Source: Thiomicrorhabdus sp. (GTDB lineage: Bacteria > Pseudomonadota > Gammaproteobacteria > Thiomicrospirales > Thiomicrospiraceae). From it: a stretch of 44,490 nucleotides of DNA. Under the pieces are notes generated by a model. The model did no database searches. It saw only the letters and a program-made list of their open reading frames with translations, and was not told the DNA's origin. Made by a program: the position numbers and the translations under genes. Of this stretch, positions 1-10,071 are shown piece after piece; the stretch's first letter is position 1; every line of letters begins with the position of its first letter. The stretch is taken from NCBI GenBank assembly GCA_026989175.1, contig JALSJT010000182.1:1-44490 (forward strand), read 5' to 3'.

Positions 1-5
1 CTTTA

Positions 6-2735
6 ATGGCCTTTAAAATCTTTCAAAAAATCTTCGGTAGTCGTAACGAGCGTATGCTTAAAGAGTACCGCAAGAAAGTACAAAAAATTAATGATCTCGA
101 AGCTTCAATTGCGGAATTAACCGATGAACAGTTGCAGCAAAAAACACCTGAATTTAAAGCGGCGCTCGAAGCAGGTAAAAGTTTAGATGAGCTTTTACCT
201 GAAGCCTTTGCTGTTGTTCGAGAAGCGGGTAAGCGTGTTTTTGGTATGCGCCATTATGATGTACAGATGATTGGTGGCATGGCATTGCATGAAGGTCGGA
301 TTGCTGAAATGCGGACAGGAGAGGGAAAAACGCTTGTTGCAACCTTACCGGCCTATTTAAATGCGTTAGCAGGGGAAGGGGTTCACGTTATTACCGTGAA
401 TGATTACCTTGCTAAACGTGACTCTGAATGGATGGGAAAGCTGTTTGAGTTTTTAGGATTATCGACAGGCGTTATTTTGAGTGGTCAGTCGCAACAAGAG
501 AAGCAGTTAGCCTACTCGATGGACATTACTTACGGAACCAATAACGAATTTGGTTTTGATTATTTACGCGATAATATGGCAATTTTTACCGCTGAAAAAG
601 TGATGCGTGGTCAGCCCTTTGCGGTCATTGATGAGGTGGATTCGATCCTAATTGATGAAGCGCGTACCCCATTAATTATTTCAGGGCCTGCGGAAGATAA
701 GGCGGAGTTATATCAAAAAATTAATCCGTTAATTCAGTATTTAGAGCAGGGCGAAGAGGATAAAGAGGCCAAAACGACTTCGGGTGACTTTACGATTGAT
801 GCGAAGTCAAAGCAGGTTTATTTAACGGATGAAGGGCATGCCAAGGTCGAAACGTTATTGGCTGAAGTGGGGCTGCTTGAAGAGGGTGAGAGCCTGTATG
901 ATGCAAAAAATATTGGATTGATGATTCATATTAATGCAGCCCTGCGTGCCAATTTGCTGTTTGAAAAAGATCGTGATTACATTGTGGAAGACAATGAAGT
1001 GGTGATCATTGATGAATTCACGGGTCGTAAAATGTCGGGTCGTCGCTGGAGTGAAGGGTTGCACCAAGCAATTGAAGCCAAAGAGGGGGTTAAGATTCAG
1101 CAAGAGAGTCAAACCTTTGCTTCGATTACGTTTCAAAACTACTTTAGACAGTACAAGCGTTTATCCGGTATGACAGGAACCGCGGATACCGAAGCGGGTG
1201 AGTTTTTATCAACGTACCAGTTAGAAGTTGTTGTGATTCCACCAAACAAAGTGCCACAACGTCAAGATTTAGCCGACTTAGTCTTTTTGGATATTGAGGG
1301 TAAGTTTGCGGCGATTGTGAAAGAGATCAGCGAAGTAACCAAAACACAGCAGCCCATTTTGGTAGGAACGGCTTCGATTGAAATGTCAGAACTGCTCTCT
1401 CGTCTATTAAAAAAGGCGGGGGTTAAACACAATGTATTAAATGCCAAGCATCATGAGAATGAAGCGCATATTATTGCCAATGCGGGAATGCCCGGTGCGG
1501 TGACCATCGCAACCAATATGGCGGGTCGTGGTACTGATATCGTTTTAGGAGGAAATTTAGAGGCAGAGCTTGCCTTGCTTAAAAACCCAACCGAAGAGCA
1601 GATTGCTGAAGTTACAAAAGCATGGCAAGTACGCCATGATGACGTTTTGAAGTCGGGTGGGTTGATGGTTATTGGGTCAGAGCGCCATGAATCACGTCGT
1701 ATTGATAATCAGTTACGTGGTCGTTCGGGTCGTCAAGGGGATCCTGGTCTAACGCGTTTTTATCTGTCGTTAGACGATGATTTAATGCGTCGTTTTGCCT
1801 CGGACAAAGTGAAATCGATGATGAAACGTTTAGGCATGACCTCAGGTGAAGCGATTGAGCATAAAATGGTCAGTAAGTCGATTGAACGCGCACAAAAACA
1901 AGTAGAGCGTTTGCATCAAGATGAACGTGCTAATTTGTTGAAGTTTGATGACATTGCCAATGAACAGCGTAAAGTAGTTTATGAACAGCGTAATGAGTTG
2001 ATGGAATCCGACGATGTCTCCGAAGTACTTGAGGATTTACGGGCGCAAGTGGTTGAACAATTGGTGGCAACTTATATTCCAAAAGGCTCTCTGTCTGAGC
2101 AGTGGGATATTCCAGGGCTAACCTTGGCCGTTCATGAAGAGCTGGGCACGGAGTTTGATATTCAAGCTTGGCTAGATGAAGATAAAGATTTGTATGAAGA
2201 GACCTTGATTGAAAAGCTGGTATCAGAGTTAGAAGCGATCTATAACACAAAAATGTCGGTGGTGAATCCAGAGACACGTCACCATTTTGAAAAAGAGGTG
2301 TTGTTACGAACCATCGATAAAAAGTGGCGTGAACACTTGGGTGAGATGGACTACTTGCGTAAAGGGATTCATTTACGAGGTTATGCACAGAAAGATCCTT
2401 TCCAAGAGTATCGTCGAGAGTCGTCTGAAATGTTTCGGAATTTCTTACAAGAGGTGATGTTTGAAACGGTTAAAGTGTTGTCGTTAGTACAAATTGAAGG
2501 CTCAAAAGATGTTGAGGATTTTGATGAACAAAACACTGCAACACGAACACAAGACTTAGAAGCAACACATCCTGCTGCCGCAGGCATGACAGATGGTGGC
2601 AATACCTCTATCGAAGATGAGCCAAAAGCCAATGAGGGAACCTTTAAGCGAGAGGCGCCAAAAGTGGGTCGTAATGATCCTTGTCCTTGTGGCTCAGGAA
2701 AGAAATACAAACAGTGTTGTGGTAAATTGAGTTAA
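6..2735 (+). CDS. secA: Preprotein translocase ATPase SecA
   Basis: SecA is the ATP-driven motor that pushes unfolded preproteins through SecYEG at the inner membrane. The 909-residue product has the normal family length. The Walker A motif GEGKT lies near residue 105, the Walker B/DEAD-like [12 protein letters not shown] near 209, GRGTDI near 508 and [13 protein letters not shown] near 568, giving NBD1, the preprotein cross-linking insertion and NBD2 in the usual order. The C-terminal zinc tail [13 protein letters not shown] is intact at about 893-905, so SecB binding is expected. The gene begins only five bases into the window, so its ribosome binding site and upstream neighbour are not visible. 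A strong terminator follows. Confidence 0.98.
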   Translation: MAFKIFQKIFGSRNERMLKEYRKKVQKINDLEASIAELTDEQLQQKTPEFKAALEAGKSLDELLPEAFAVVREAGKRVFGMRHYDVQMIGGMALHEGRIAEMRTGEGKTLVATLPAYLNALAGEGVHVITVNDYLAKRDSEWMGKLFEFLGLSTGVILSGQSQQEKQLAYSMDITYGTNNEFGFDYLRDNMAIFTAEKVMRGQPFAVIDEVDSILIDEARTPLIISGPAEDKAELYQKINPLIQYLEQGEEDKEAKTTSGDFTIDAKSKQVYLTDEGHAKVETLLAEVGLLEEGESLYDAKNIGLMIHINAALRANLLFEKDRDYIVEDNEVVIIDEFTGRKMSGRRWSEGLHQAIEAKEGVKIQQESQTFASITFQNYFRQYKRLSGMTGTADTEAGEFLSTYQLEVVVIPPNKVPQRQDLADLVFLDIEGKFAAIVKEISEVTKTQQPILVGTASIEMSELLSRLLKKAGVKHNVLNAKHHENEAHIIANAGMPGAVTIATNMAGRGTDIVLGGNLEAELALLKNPTEEQIAEVTKAWQVRHDDVLKSGGLMVIGSERHESRRIDNQLRGRSGRQGDPGLTRFYLSLDDDLMRRFASDKVKSMMKRLGMTSGEAIEHKMVSKSIERAQKQVERLHQDERANLLKFDDIANEQRKVVYEQRNELMESDDVSEVLEDLRAQVVEQLVATYIPKGSLSEQWDIPGLTLAVHEELGTEFDIQAWLDEDKDLYEETLIEKLVSELEAIYNTKMSVVNPETRHHFEKEVLLRTIDKKWREHLGEMDYLRKGIHLRGYAQKDPFQEYRRESSEMFRNFLQEVMFETVKVLSLVQIEGSKDVEDFDEQNTATRTQDLEATHPAAAGMTDGGNTSIEDEPKANEGTFKREAPKVGRNDPCPCGSGKKYKQCCGKLS

Positions 2736-2782
2736 ATTTTTATAATTGTTTAGCTTTGCATTGATGTAAATATCGCAATACA

Positions 2783-2806
2783 AGCCCACCTTTTGGTGGG
2801 TTTTTT
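2783..2806 (+). terminator. Rho-independent terminator after secA
   Basis: CCCACC, loop TTTT, GGTGGG, then six T (2801-2806). It lies 50 bases after the secA stop and separates secA from argJ. Confidence 0.9.
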
Positions 2807-2847
2807 AATGGAACACGCCTTTCGTTTCCTCTAAGAAGATGGACGAA

Positions 2848-2855
2848 GGGGGGGG
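2848..2855 (+). promoter_or_regulatory. G8 tract acting as Shine-Dalgarno of argJ
   Basis: Eight consecutive G followed by AGGAAAAA directly precede the argJ ATG at 2864. The GGAGG core can pair with 16S rRNA, so the tract overlaps the ribosome binding site. It is also one of the repeated G7-11 tracts discussed in the findings. The dsrE2 gene (start 22103) has nearly the same leader. Confidence 0.65.
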
Positions 2856-2863
2856 AGGAAAAA

Positions 2864-4075
2864 ATGAGTGAAATGATAATAATGCATCCTATTTCAGGGG
2901 TCTATCTCGGTACTTGTGCCGCAAAGATTAAAAAAAATGGCAATCCTGATTTAGTCATTATGGAGCTGGCAGAAGGCAGTGTAACGGCTGCAACTTTTAC
3001 GCAAAATGCCTTTTGTGCCGCGCCTGTCACGGTGGCAAAACAACATTTATTGGCATCATCATCCCCCCGCGCTTTGGTGATTAACAGTGGCAATGCCAAT
3101 GCAGGAACAGGTGAGCAGGGGTTGCAGGATGCACAACAGACCTGTGCTTGGGTGGCGGCTGAACTAGGCTGTCAACCCAATGAAGTGCTACCGTTTTCAA
3201 CCGGGGTGATTGGTGAAAATTTACCCATGGATAAGCTACAACAAGGCATTCCTGAAGCACTTGCTAACGCATCGGTTATGGGATGGTCGCAAGCGTGTAC
3301 AGGCATTATGACCACCGATTTAGTACCGAAAGCGGTCAGTCGTGAAGTGATGATTGATGGGTGCGCCGTGATGATTACCGGTATTTCGAAAGGTTCCGGT
3401 ATGATTCACCCTAATATGGCGACCATGTTAGGCTTTGTGGCAACGGATGCTAAGATCACCCAAACGTGTTTACAGCAGTGTTTGACAGACGCGGTGAATG
3501 TGTCGTTTAACCGTATTACCGTGGACGGCGATACCTCCACAAATGATGCGTGTACCTTAACCGCAACACAGCAAGCCGATATGCCAGTGATTGAGTCGCA
3601 AGAATCGCAAGCCTATCAAGATTTTTCAAACGCCATAAACGAAGTGATGACCGAGTTGGCACACATGATTATTCGAGATGGTGAAGGTGCAACAAAATTT
3701 GTAACGGTTGCGGTCGAGGGGGGAGAAAATTCTGAAGCGTGTTTAAAAGTCGCTCATGCTGTGGCACTCTCTCCCTTAGTCAAAACGGCACTGTTTGCGT
3801 CCGATCCAAACTGGGGGCGTATTTTAGCCGCCGTTGGGCGTGCGGGTCTTAACGAATTAGATATTAATGCCATTAAACTGTATTTAGGGGATGTCTGTAT
3901 TGTCGAAAATGGCGGGCGCGCTGCAAGCTATACTGAGGAAGCTGGGCAAGCGGTGATGGATCAAACCGATATTACCATTACCATTCAGTTAAACCGTGGT
4001 GCGGTCAATGAAGTGATTTGGACAACCGATTTCTCTTATGATTATGTCAAAATTAACGCTGAATACCGAAGCTAA
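2864..4075 (+). CDS. argJ: Bifunctional glutamate N-acetyltransferase / ornithine acetyltransferase ArgJ
   Basis: ArgJ moves the acetyl group from N-acetylornithine to glutamate, making the arginine pathway cyclic; some family members also use acetyl-CoA. The 403-residue protein contains KGSGMIHPNMATMLGF. Thr187 in the ATML motif is the expected self-cleavage nucleophile that yields the alpha (1-186) and beta (187-403) chains. The start is chosen at 2864 because of the very strong G-rich Shine-Dalgarno; an in-frame ATG at 2882 is an alternative. A separate argA lies at 14035-15324, so two possible acetylglutamate sources exist. A G6 tract (3718-3723) occurs inside the gene. Confidence 0.96.
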   Translation: MSEMIIMHPISGVYLGTCAAKIKKNGNPDLVIMELAEGSVTAATFTQNAFCAAPVTVAKQHLLASSSPRALVINSGNANAGTGEQGLQDAQQTCAWVAAELGCQPNEVLPFSTGVIGENLPMDKLQQGIPEALANASVMGWSQACTGIMTTDLVPKAVSREVMIDGCAVMITGISKGSGMIHPNMATMLGFVATDAKITQTCLQQCLTDAVNVSFNRITVDGDTSTNDACTLTATQQADMPVIESQESQAYQDFSNAINEVMTELAHMIIRDGEGATKFVTVAVEGGENSEACLKVAHAVALSPLVKTALFASDPNWGRILAAVGRAGLNELDINAIKLYLGDVCIVENGGRAASYTEEAGQAVMDQTDITITIQLNRGAVNEVIWTTDFSYDYVKINAEYRS

Positions 4076-4084
4076 AATTTTTCT

Positions 4085-4120
4085 CCCCCCCCTCCTATTT
4101 TTAGATAAGGGAGGGAATTT
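4085..4120. terminator. Weak hairpin between convergent argJ and hisC
   Basis: A C8 tract (4085-4092) runs into CCCTCC (4090-4095), which can pair with GGAGGG (4110-4115) across a 14-base A/T-rich loop. It lies between converging genes. The T-rich tail is poor in both directions, so terminator function is uncertain. This is the only tract of seven or more with G on the minus strand. Confidence 0.4.
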
Positions 4121-4129
4121 AAAAGGTCT

Positions 4130-5200
4130 CTATTTAAGAATATTTGTTAACGCTTGACACAGCTGAGTATTTTCAGCTTCCGTTCCTATGGTAATACGCA
4201 GATATTGATCGATTCTAGGTTTGTTAAAATAGCGGACAATAATCGCTTGTTCTCGGAGTTGTTGTACGAGTTTTTCTGCGGGATAGTCAGGATGAGAGGC
4301 AAAGATAAAGTTGGCCGCAGAGGGGACAATATCAAACCCTAGGGTTTGTAAAGTGTTGGCAAGCTGTTCACGGGTTTGGATGATTTTTTGACACGTTTTT
4401 TGAAAATATGCTTCATCTTCAAAGGCCGTTTTCGCACCATAAATTGCAAGCCGATCCAGTGGGTAGGAGTTAAAGCTGTCTTTAACGCGCTCTAAGGCTT
4501 CAATTAAATCAGGATGTCCCAGTGCAAAACCGACGCGAATACCGGCTAAGGAGCGAGATTTAGATAAGGTTTGTACCACCAGTAAATTGGGGTACTGGTT
4601 TACTAAGGTGACTGCACTTTGATGGTTAAAGTCGCCCCCAAAATCAATATAAGCTTCATCGACCAACACCACTTTATTGGGGTGCTGTTGCAACAGCGTT
4701 TCAATCGCTTCCAGTGCCAGTAAACGCCCTGTTGGCGCGTTGGGGTTGGGAAAAATAATCCCCCCGCTGTTTTGGTGATAATCTTGCACGTCAATTTCAA
4801 ACGAGTCTGTAAGCGGAATGGTTTCATACTCCATTTGATATAAACCACAGTAAACTGGGTAAAAACTGTAAGTGATGTCTGGAAACAACAGCGGTTTTTC
4901 TTGTTTTAACAGTGCTTGAAACGCGTGCGCCAACACCTCATCCGATCCATTTCCGACAAAAACTTGCGCTTGCTCTAGTTGGTAGTATGCAGCAACGGTT
5001 TGTTTCAGTATATCCGAGTTGGGGTCAGGGTAAAGCCTGAGTGCATCACCGGTTTGAGCGTTAATTTCGGCTAAGACTTTGGGGGATGGTGGGTATGGGT
5101 TTTCATTAGTATTCAGCTTTGTTAAGTTGCTTACTTTCGGCTGTTCACCAGGAACATAAGGGGTGAGGCTGTGAACAAGTGGGCTCCAAAATTGGCTCAT
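4130..5200 (-). CDS. hisC: Histidinol-phosphate aminotransferase HisC
   Basis: This PLP-dependent class I/II aminotransferase converts imidazole acetol phosphate to histidinol phosphate in histidine synthesis. The 356-residue product carries the HisC signature NENPYPPSP at 32-40, GNGSDE at 83-88, PNPNAPTG near 151-158, DEAYIDF near 181-187, and the PLP lysine at Lys214 in [14 protein letters not shown]. It is a single gene, convergent with argJ and divergent from the mutT-thiE fusion across 65 bp. No other his genes are adjacent apart from hisS, which is a tRNA synthetase 27 kb away. Confidence 0.95.
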   Translation of the reverse strand: MSQFWSPLVHSLTPYVPGEQPKVSNLTKLNTNENPYPPSPKVLAEINAQTGDALRLYPDPNSDILKQTVAAYYQLEQAQVFVGNGSDEVLAHAFQALLKQEKPLLFPDITYSFYPVYCGLYQMEYETIPLTDSFEIDVQDYHQNSGGIIFPNPNAPTGRLLALEAIETLLQQHPNKVVLVDEAYIDFGGDFNHQSAVTLVNQYPNLLVVQTLSKSRSLAGIRVGFALGHPDLIEALERVKDSFNSYPLDRLAIYGAKTAFEDEAYFQKTCQKIIQTREQLANTLQTLGFDIVPSAANFIFASHPDYPAEKLVQQLREQAIIVRYFNKPRIDQYLRITIGTEAENTQLCQALTNILK

Positions 5201-5265
5201 AACGGTTTATCCATACTTTAACGATTGTAAAGCGCTATTTTACCGCAAAATGAAGGAGGATTTTT

Positions 5266-6216
5266 ATGGACTATACAGAGATTGCGATTGGTGTGTTAAA
5301 GCGTGATGGAAAAGTCTGTTTAACCTTACGTCAATCACATCAGACGTTTGCAGGCAACTGGGAGTTTCCAGGGGGTAAAATTGAGCAAGGAGAGACGGCG
5401 GTTGAAGCATTACAACGCGAGTTTAAAGAGGAGTTGGGGCTAGAGACGTTTCGTTGGAAGCCTTTAATCACCATTCCTTGGCAGTATAAAGAGGTTGCGG
5501 TGCGATTGCAGGTATTTTGCAGTGAGCACTTTACGGGAGAGCTTATAGAGTCGATAGGGCGTGAAGGGCAAACGGTACGCTGGGTGTCGGAGAACATGCT
5601 TTCTCAAATACAATTTCCAGCCGCCAATCGAGGGGTTATGACCGCATTGCAGTTGACGGATCGGTATATGATCTCAGGCAAGTTTAACTCTGAAAAGGAT
5701 GCATTGGCACGTTTAGAGCGTGCCTTTTTACAGGGAATTTCCTTCTGTCAATTGCGTGCAAAAAATAGGACACAAGCCGAGTTTATCGCACTGGCAAAAC
5801 AGGCGATTCCATTAGCACACCAGTATTCAGCTAAAATATTGTTGAATGGTTCGCCTGATCTGTTGGAAGTGCTACCACAAGCCGATGGCATTCAATTAGC
5901 TTCTCATGCCATTTTTGACTACGATGCTCGACCGATCGCAACAGATAAGTTATTGGGTGTTTCAACCCATAATCAAGCCGAGATTGAACAAGCGCTTGCC
6001 ATTGGTGCAGACTTTATTTTATTGTCGCCCGTGAAAGAGACAAGCTCCCATCCTGAAATGGTTGGGATGGGTTGGCAAGTATTTTCTGAGCGGGTGGCAA
6101 ACGTACCCGTTCCTGTTTTTGCTTTAGGTGGCATGAAGTCTGAAGATATGATCTTGGCAAAACAGGCGGGCGCACAGGGTATCGCGGCAATTTCAGGTTT
6201 TTGGCCGAGTGAGTAG
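5266..6216 (+). CDS. mutT: MutT-type Nudix hydrolase fused to a ThiE-like domain
   Basis: The N-terminal part (1-128) is a MutT-type Nudix enzyme, expected to hydrolyse 8-oxo-dGTP and prevent A:T to C:G mutations. The Nudix box runs from Gly37 to Leu59 with Glu43, Arg51, Glu52, Glu55 and Glu56 all present. Residues about 130-316 resemble a thiamine-phosphate synthase (TIM barrel) with LRAKNRTQAEF, LLGVSTHNQAE, ADFILLSPV and PVFALGGM. This two-domain layout is known in gammaproteobacteria; whether the ThiE-like half is active cannot be told here. The ATG at 5266 follows AAGGAGG. The 3' end overlaps coaE on the other strand by 24 bases. Confidence 0.9.
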   Translation: MDYTEIAIGVLKRDGKVCLTLRQSHQTFAGNWEFPGGKIEQGETAVEALQREFKEELGLETFRWKPLITIPWQYKEVAVRLQVFCSEHFTGELIESIGREGQTVRWVSENMLSQIQFPAANRGVMTALQLTDRYMISGKFNSEKDALARLERAFLQGISFCQLRAKNRTQAEFIALAKQAIPLAHQYSAKILLNGSPDLLEVLPQADGIQLASHAIFDYDARPIATDKLLGVSTHNQAEIEQALAIGADFILLSPVKETSSHPEMVGMGWQVFSERVANVPVPVFALGGMKSEDMILAKQAGAQGIAAISGFWPSE

Positions 6217-6843
6217 CGGGGTAATAATAGCCTGTAACTGTTTTTTGAGCGATTCGATGTTGCCACTATTGCGAATCACCACATCTGCAATGGCCAATCG
6301 TTCGGCTCGACTGGCTTGTTGGTCGATGATTTTTTGAATTTGTTCGGGGGTGCTTTGATCGCGTTGGCAGGCTTGTTTTAACTGTTGTTCAACCGAAGTA
6401 TCAACCACCCAGATTTGATCGAGATAGTCGGGTTTTTGACCCATTTTTTTGATGCTTTCCGCCAGTAACGGGATGGCAATGAGAATGAGAGAGGGGGGGG
6501 GGGATTTTTTTTGAAGTTGAGTAATTTGTGTTTGCACCTCCGCTTGAATCATCGGATGTAAAATGGCTTCGAGTTGCTGTTTAGCATGGGGGTCATTAAA
6601 GATTATCTCTCGTAATGCCCGACGGTTTAAGCTAGTATCAGGGTTCAAAATGTGACAGCCAAACTGTTGCACAATCGCATTGAGTCCATTGGAGTTTGGC
6701 GTGACCAGCTCTCGGGCGATTTGGTCGGTATCAATGGTGGGGATATGATACGCTTCTTTCAGTAGGTGGCTCACGGTCGATTTTCCTGAGCCGATGCCAC
6801 CTGTGAGTCCGACCACGAAGGGGGGGGAACTATTTGGTTTCAT
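6193..6843 (-). CDS. coaE: Dephospho-CoA kinase CoaE
   Basis: CoaE phosphorylates dephospho-CoA in the last step of coenzyme A synthesis. The P-loop GGIGSGKST is at residues 15-23, followed by IDTDQIARELV and LNRRALREIIF. I chose the ATG at 6843, giving 216 residues; it overlaps the stop of the upstream GGDEF-EAL gene and leaves a family-like N terminus. A longer frame back to 6939 lies wholly inside that gene and is unlikely. Two G tracts on the plus strand encode proline runs: 6820-6827 just after the start (SSPPF) and an 11-base run at 6493-6503 encoding SPPPS in a loop near residues 114-118. Slippage at either would inactivate an essential enzyme. Confidence 0.95.
   Translation of the reverse strand: MKPNSSPPFVVGLTGGIGSGKSTVSHLLKEAYHIPTIDTDQIARELVTPNSNGLNAIVQQFGCHILNPDTSLNRRALREIIFNDPHAKQQLEAILHPMIQAEVQTQITQLQKKSPPPSLILIAIPLLAESIKKMGQKPDYLDQIWVVDTSVEQQLKQACQRDQSTPEQIQKIIDQQASRAERLAIADVVIRNSGNIESLKKQLQAIITPLLTRPKT
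6493..6503 (+). repeat. G11 homopolymer inside coaE
   Basis: Eleven consecutive G, then A and eight T. This is the longest homopolymer G tract in the window. It is read as C11 in the coaE message and encodes three prolines. Confidence 0.95.
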
Positions 6844-9073
6844 GAAAACTTGGAATGCTTTTAGGTTTACCAAAGAGATAGCCTTGAACATGGGTTGCGC
6901 CGGCCTGTTTGGCTTTTTTAAACATCGCTTCGGTCTCAACGCCTTCTAAGACCAAATCGTAGCCCGAGTTACGCACCATTTTAGCGGTGGCAATAATAAT
7001 GTTTTTGGTTTTTTCATCGGCGTCCAGCGCTAAGGTCATGCTCATATCAAATTTAATAATGTCAACAGGCATGTGGGCGAGGTAACGAATAGAGGAGTAA
7101 CCGCTACCAAAGTCATCGAGGGCAATTAAAAAACCTTGCGCTCTTAGGGTGTTTAAAACGGTTTTTGCATACTCCATGTGGTCAATGAGGGTGTTTTCAA
7201 TAATTTCGATGACAATTTTATAGTCTTTTAAATAGGGAAGAAAGGGTTGAAACAGGTCAACAAACTGGGGTTGCAGTAGGGTTTTACCTGAAATATTGAT
7301 TGAAACTCCCGTGTGTTGAGGAATTAACTCCTCTTTAAAGGCGTTTAACATTTGTTGAATAATTTGGGTATCCATTTCAACCTCAAGCCGTCTTCGCTCT
7401 ACGACAGAAAAAATATCACTTGGATAGATGTAGAGACCCTCTTTCTGAACTCGGATTAGGGACTCATAGTAGAGCGTACCATCGGTGACGGAGTGAATGC
7501 CTTGTAAGTGCATGCTGATATATTTGCCAGTATGAATCGCATCTACAATGGTGTTAATGACTTGGTTGGAGACCAGTGAGAGGCTCTCTTGTTCAAGCTC
7601 AGTTTTATAGCATTGAATCTTATGTTGATGAGCCTGTTTGGCTTTATACATCGCAATATCTGCTTGGCGCGGTAAATTTAACAGATCATTTCGTAAGTTT
7701 TTTGAGCTCTGGTAGTCTAGGTGACTAATCCCGACACTAAAGGCAAGTTTTTCCTTAATGCCGATGCCGCTGAAATTATAGCTTTTTAACGCTTTTAAGC
7801 ATTTTTTGGCTATATCAAAGGCTTCGTGCCGAGCAACACCGGCTAGAATGATGGCAAACTCATCTCCGCCGATGCGGTAGACGGGAAACTCGGAAGGCAG
7901 AGAGTCTTGAATTGTTTTGGCGGTAATTCGAATGACATCATCGCCTATCTCATGGCCATAGGTATCATTTAGTGCTTTAAAAAAATCGCAATCAAATAAA
8001 ATAAAGGTAATGTTACTTGGATTGTATTCAAAAGTGGCTACGAGCTCATTCCAAGCCTCATCAAAGGCGCGTCGGTTATAGATATTGGTTAGTGCATCTC
8101 GTCTTGCTTGCTCCCACACAATTTTATACTGGGTTTTGAGGGCATTTTGAGTGGTTTGCAAGTCACGATGGTAGTCATGAATCGAGTGCTTGAGTTCTTC
8201 AAACTCTCGAATAAGAAAGCGTTCTTGAGTAATTTTAGCGGCTTCTTTCGGTTGCTTTTTAAGTTGCTGAACATAGTTAGATAGGGTTTCCATCGGGCCA
8301 CTAAATAAAATTTGAAAAATGATGATAATAAGAATGGTTGAGATGATTAATAGAATAATGACATAGGTTGTAAAGTTATTAATTAACTGCCAGAGATCGT
8401 TTGAAACGCTATTTGTAATGGGCTCAAATTGAAGGTGAGATTCAAGCTCGGAGAGTGGAACGGGGTTTGTTCCTGTAAACCGAATGCTATCAGGGTTTAC
8501 AAAGCTAAACTCATGTTCTGTTAAGAGATTCTGGTGTAATGCTACGGAGAGCCCTATATAGCCAAGTATGGTTTTTGAGTCGGGCTCAAATACTGGTTCA
8601 AATAGGTGTAAAAAAGCCTCGTTTTTGGGAGAAAAAATCACAGTCGGTTCTTCAGAAGTTATTTGTAAAGGTAGGTTTGTTTCAGAGTTATTATCAGTTA
8701 TATAGGGCATTAATAACCACTTGTTCGCATCATAAATTTCTAATTGGCTATAGTGTTTCTTGAAGTAAGGGCTGCCTTTTAGGCGATCTTCATGCCAATA
8801 ATAGTAGTAACTTGGATCCTCAATCTGTTGACGAATTTCATCCCACTCAGCAAGTTCTAATAAATTGCTGGTTAAGTTGATGATATTCTCTTCTAAAGCA
8901 AAGCTGATCTCCTCTTGAGCCTGTATTTGATTTTTTTGTTGCAAAGAGGTTTGTATGGCTTGCGTTTGATAGTAAAGATTACCAATGAGTAGGGCGAGCA
9001 TTAAAAGTCCTGCAATTAATAACGCAGTAAAATAGATTTTTACAGGCTGTGTTAAATGCGACTTTATATTCAT
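6830..9073 (-). CDS. Membrane-bound GGDEF-EAL cyclic-di-GMP protein
   Basis: The 747-residue protein is predicted to make and/or degrade cyclic di-GMP. It has a first membrane helix at about 13-35, a periplasmic sensor region that resembles CHASE4 (LLELAEWDEIR and a WHED region), and a second helix near 234-256. The GGDEF domain has intact GGDEF at 402-406 but no RxxD inhibitory site just upstream. In the EAL domain I see ESLIR (Glu537), DDFGSGYSS, IKFDMSM, LEGVE and VQGYLFG, so phosphodiesterase activity is plausible. It starts 1 bp after the end of the hydrolase gene and its stop overlaps the coaE start, suggesting one transcript for the three genes. The signal sensed is unknown. Confidence 0.93.
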   Translation of the reverse strand: MNIKSHLTQPVKIYFTALLIAGLLMLALLIGNLYYQTQAIQTSLQQKNQIQAQEEISFALEENIINLTSNLLELAEWDEIRQQIEDPSYYYYWHEDRLKGSPYFKKHYSQLEIYDANKWLLMPYITDNNSETNLPLQITSEEPTVIFSPKNEAFLHLFEPVFEPDSKTILGYIGLSVALHQNLLTEHEFSFVNPDSIRFTGTNPVPLSELESHLQFEPITNSVSNDLWQLINNFTTYVIILLIISTILIIIIFQILFSGPMETLSNYVQQLKKQPKEAAKITQERFLIREFEELKHSIHDYHRDLQTTQNALKTQYKIVWEQARRDALTNIYNRRAFDEAWNELVATFEYNPSNITFILFDCDFFKALNDTYGHEIGDDVIRITAKTIQDSLPSEFPVYRIGGDEFAIILAGVARHEAFDIAKKCLKALKSYNFSGIGIKEKLAFSVGISHLDYQSSKNLRNDLLNLPRQADIAMYKAKQAHQHKIQCYKTELEQESLSLVSNQVINTIVDAIHTGKYISMHLQGIHSVTDGTLYYESLIRVQKEGLYIYPSDIFSVVERRRLEVEMDTQIIQQMLNAFKEELIPQHTGVSINISGKTLLQPQFVDLFQPFLPYLKDYKIVIEIIENTLIDHMEYAKTVLNTLRAQGFLIALDDFGSGYSSIRYLAHMPVDIIKFDMSMTLALDADEKTKNIIIATAKMVRNSGYDLVLEGVETEAMFKKAKQAGATHVQGYLFGKPKSIPSFHETK

Positions 9074-9074
9074 A

Positions 9075-9962
9075 TTAAGGCTCAGTTAAGGGGGGGGTGA
9101 GAATGTGTAAGATCGTATCTTGGATATCAAATTCATATTCATTTGAAAAAAAGTGATTGGCGCCTTCAATGATAATCAGGTTGGTAGGGGTAGACTCTAG
9201 TTCATTCAGCCACTCTCTCCCCACTTTGTGAAGCCGTTTGTCTGCTCCACCTATAATCGTATAACTGGGCGTTTTTATTGTGTTTAGGGCTTGGGTTGTA
9301 TAGGCTCTATCCAGCTTTAGATAGGATAAAAAACTTTGTGGCGTTGCATAGTATTGATCATTACAAAATAAAAAATGGTAAGAACCCGGTTTGTTAATTC
9401 GATTTTTTAATAGCATTCGTGCAGATTCAACTTCATCGGGAATGATTCCAAGCTCCTCTCCATTTAAGTAGAATAGGCTAGTAAAAATTGTACTGGAGAT
9501 AACGTTTTCTGGCTTTTTGGTTGCAAGGTATTCCAGTAGATTTAAACTACCACTAGAGTGTCCAATTAATACGATTTTTTCATGCCCTTGTGCCTGTAAC
9601 CATTGAATCCAGTAGTCAATTTCCATGGTATCTCGCTCTAAGGTATGGGTATGTAGGGAGTTACATCGTAGTAAGTTTCGTCGTTGAGATATATTAAGTG
9701 TTAAGGTTGGCGCGAGTGTACTAAAGCCTTCAGAGTGTAAAAAGTTGGCAATAGAGGTGATGGTGTGAAACTGGTTGGTGGTTAAAAAACCATGTAAAAT
9801 GAGTACCGCAGGTTTATCCTCTTCTCCTAGCATATAGTTTGCTTCTGCGGTGAGGCTAAGCGAAGGGATTTTTTGTGCAACCGTGACCGCTTGTGCAGGA
9901 ATGCTCGCACAAAGTAGGCTGATACTAAGGCATTTTAGGATGAAGGAAATGCTGGGTTGCAT
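9075..9962 (-). CDS. Secreted alpha/beta hydrolase
   Basis: A 295-residue exported hydrolase of unknown substrate. Residues 1-25 form a Sec signal peptide ending SIPAQA. The mature part has the alpha/beta hydrolase oxyanion-loop motif LHGF, a nucleophile elbow GHSSG with Ser136, a likely acid in GGADKRLH and a likely catalytic His in GANHFFSNEYE near residue 273. It is the first gene of a minus-strand run with the GGDEF-EAL gene (1 bp apart) and coaE. A G8 tract (9090-9097, plus strand) encodes the proline pair near the C terminus. I cannot assign lipase, esterase or signalling function. Confidence 0.85.
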   Translation of the reverse strand: MQPSISFILKCLSISLLCASIPAQAVTVAQKIPSLSLTAEANYMLGEEDKPAVLILHGFLTTNQFHTITSIANFLHSEGFSTLAPTLTLNISQRRNLLRCNSLHTHTLERDTMEIDYWIQWLQAQGHEKIVLIGHSSGSLNLLEYLATKKPENVISSTIFTSLFYLNGEELGIIPDEVESARMLLKNRINKPGSYHFLFCNDQYYATPQSFLSYLKLDRAYTTQALNTIKTPSYTIIGGADKRLHKVGREWLNELESTPTNLIIIEGANHFFSNEYEFDIQDTILHILTPPLTEP

Positions 9963-10071
9963 CGATTAAATATCCTTAAATAATCAGAGTTTAATAGCTA
10001 AAATTCTAACAGTAAATGGTGTTTTAATCCTGTTTTTTTTAAGTTGTAATTGAGAGTGAGTAAAAGGCAGT

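Noticed and set aside
6844-6939. An N-terminal extension of CoaE by 32 residues
   Set aside because: It lies wholly inside the GGDEF-EAL gene in another frame; the ATG at 6843 gives the normal CoaE start.
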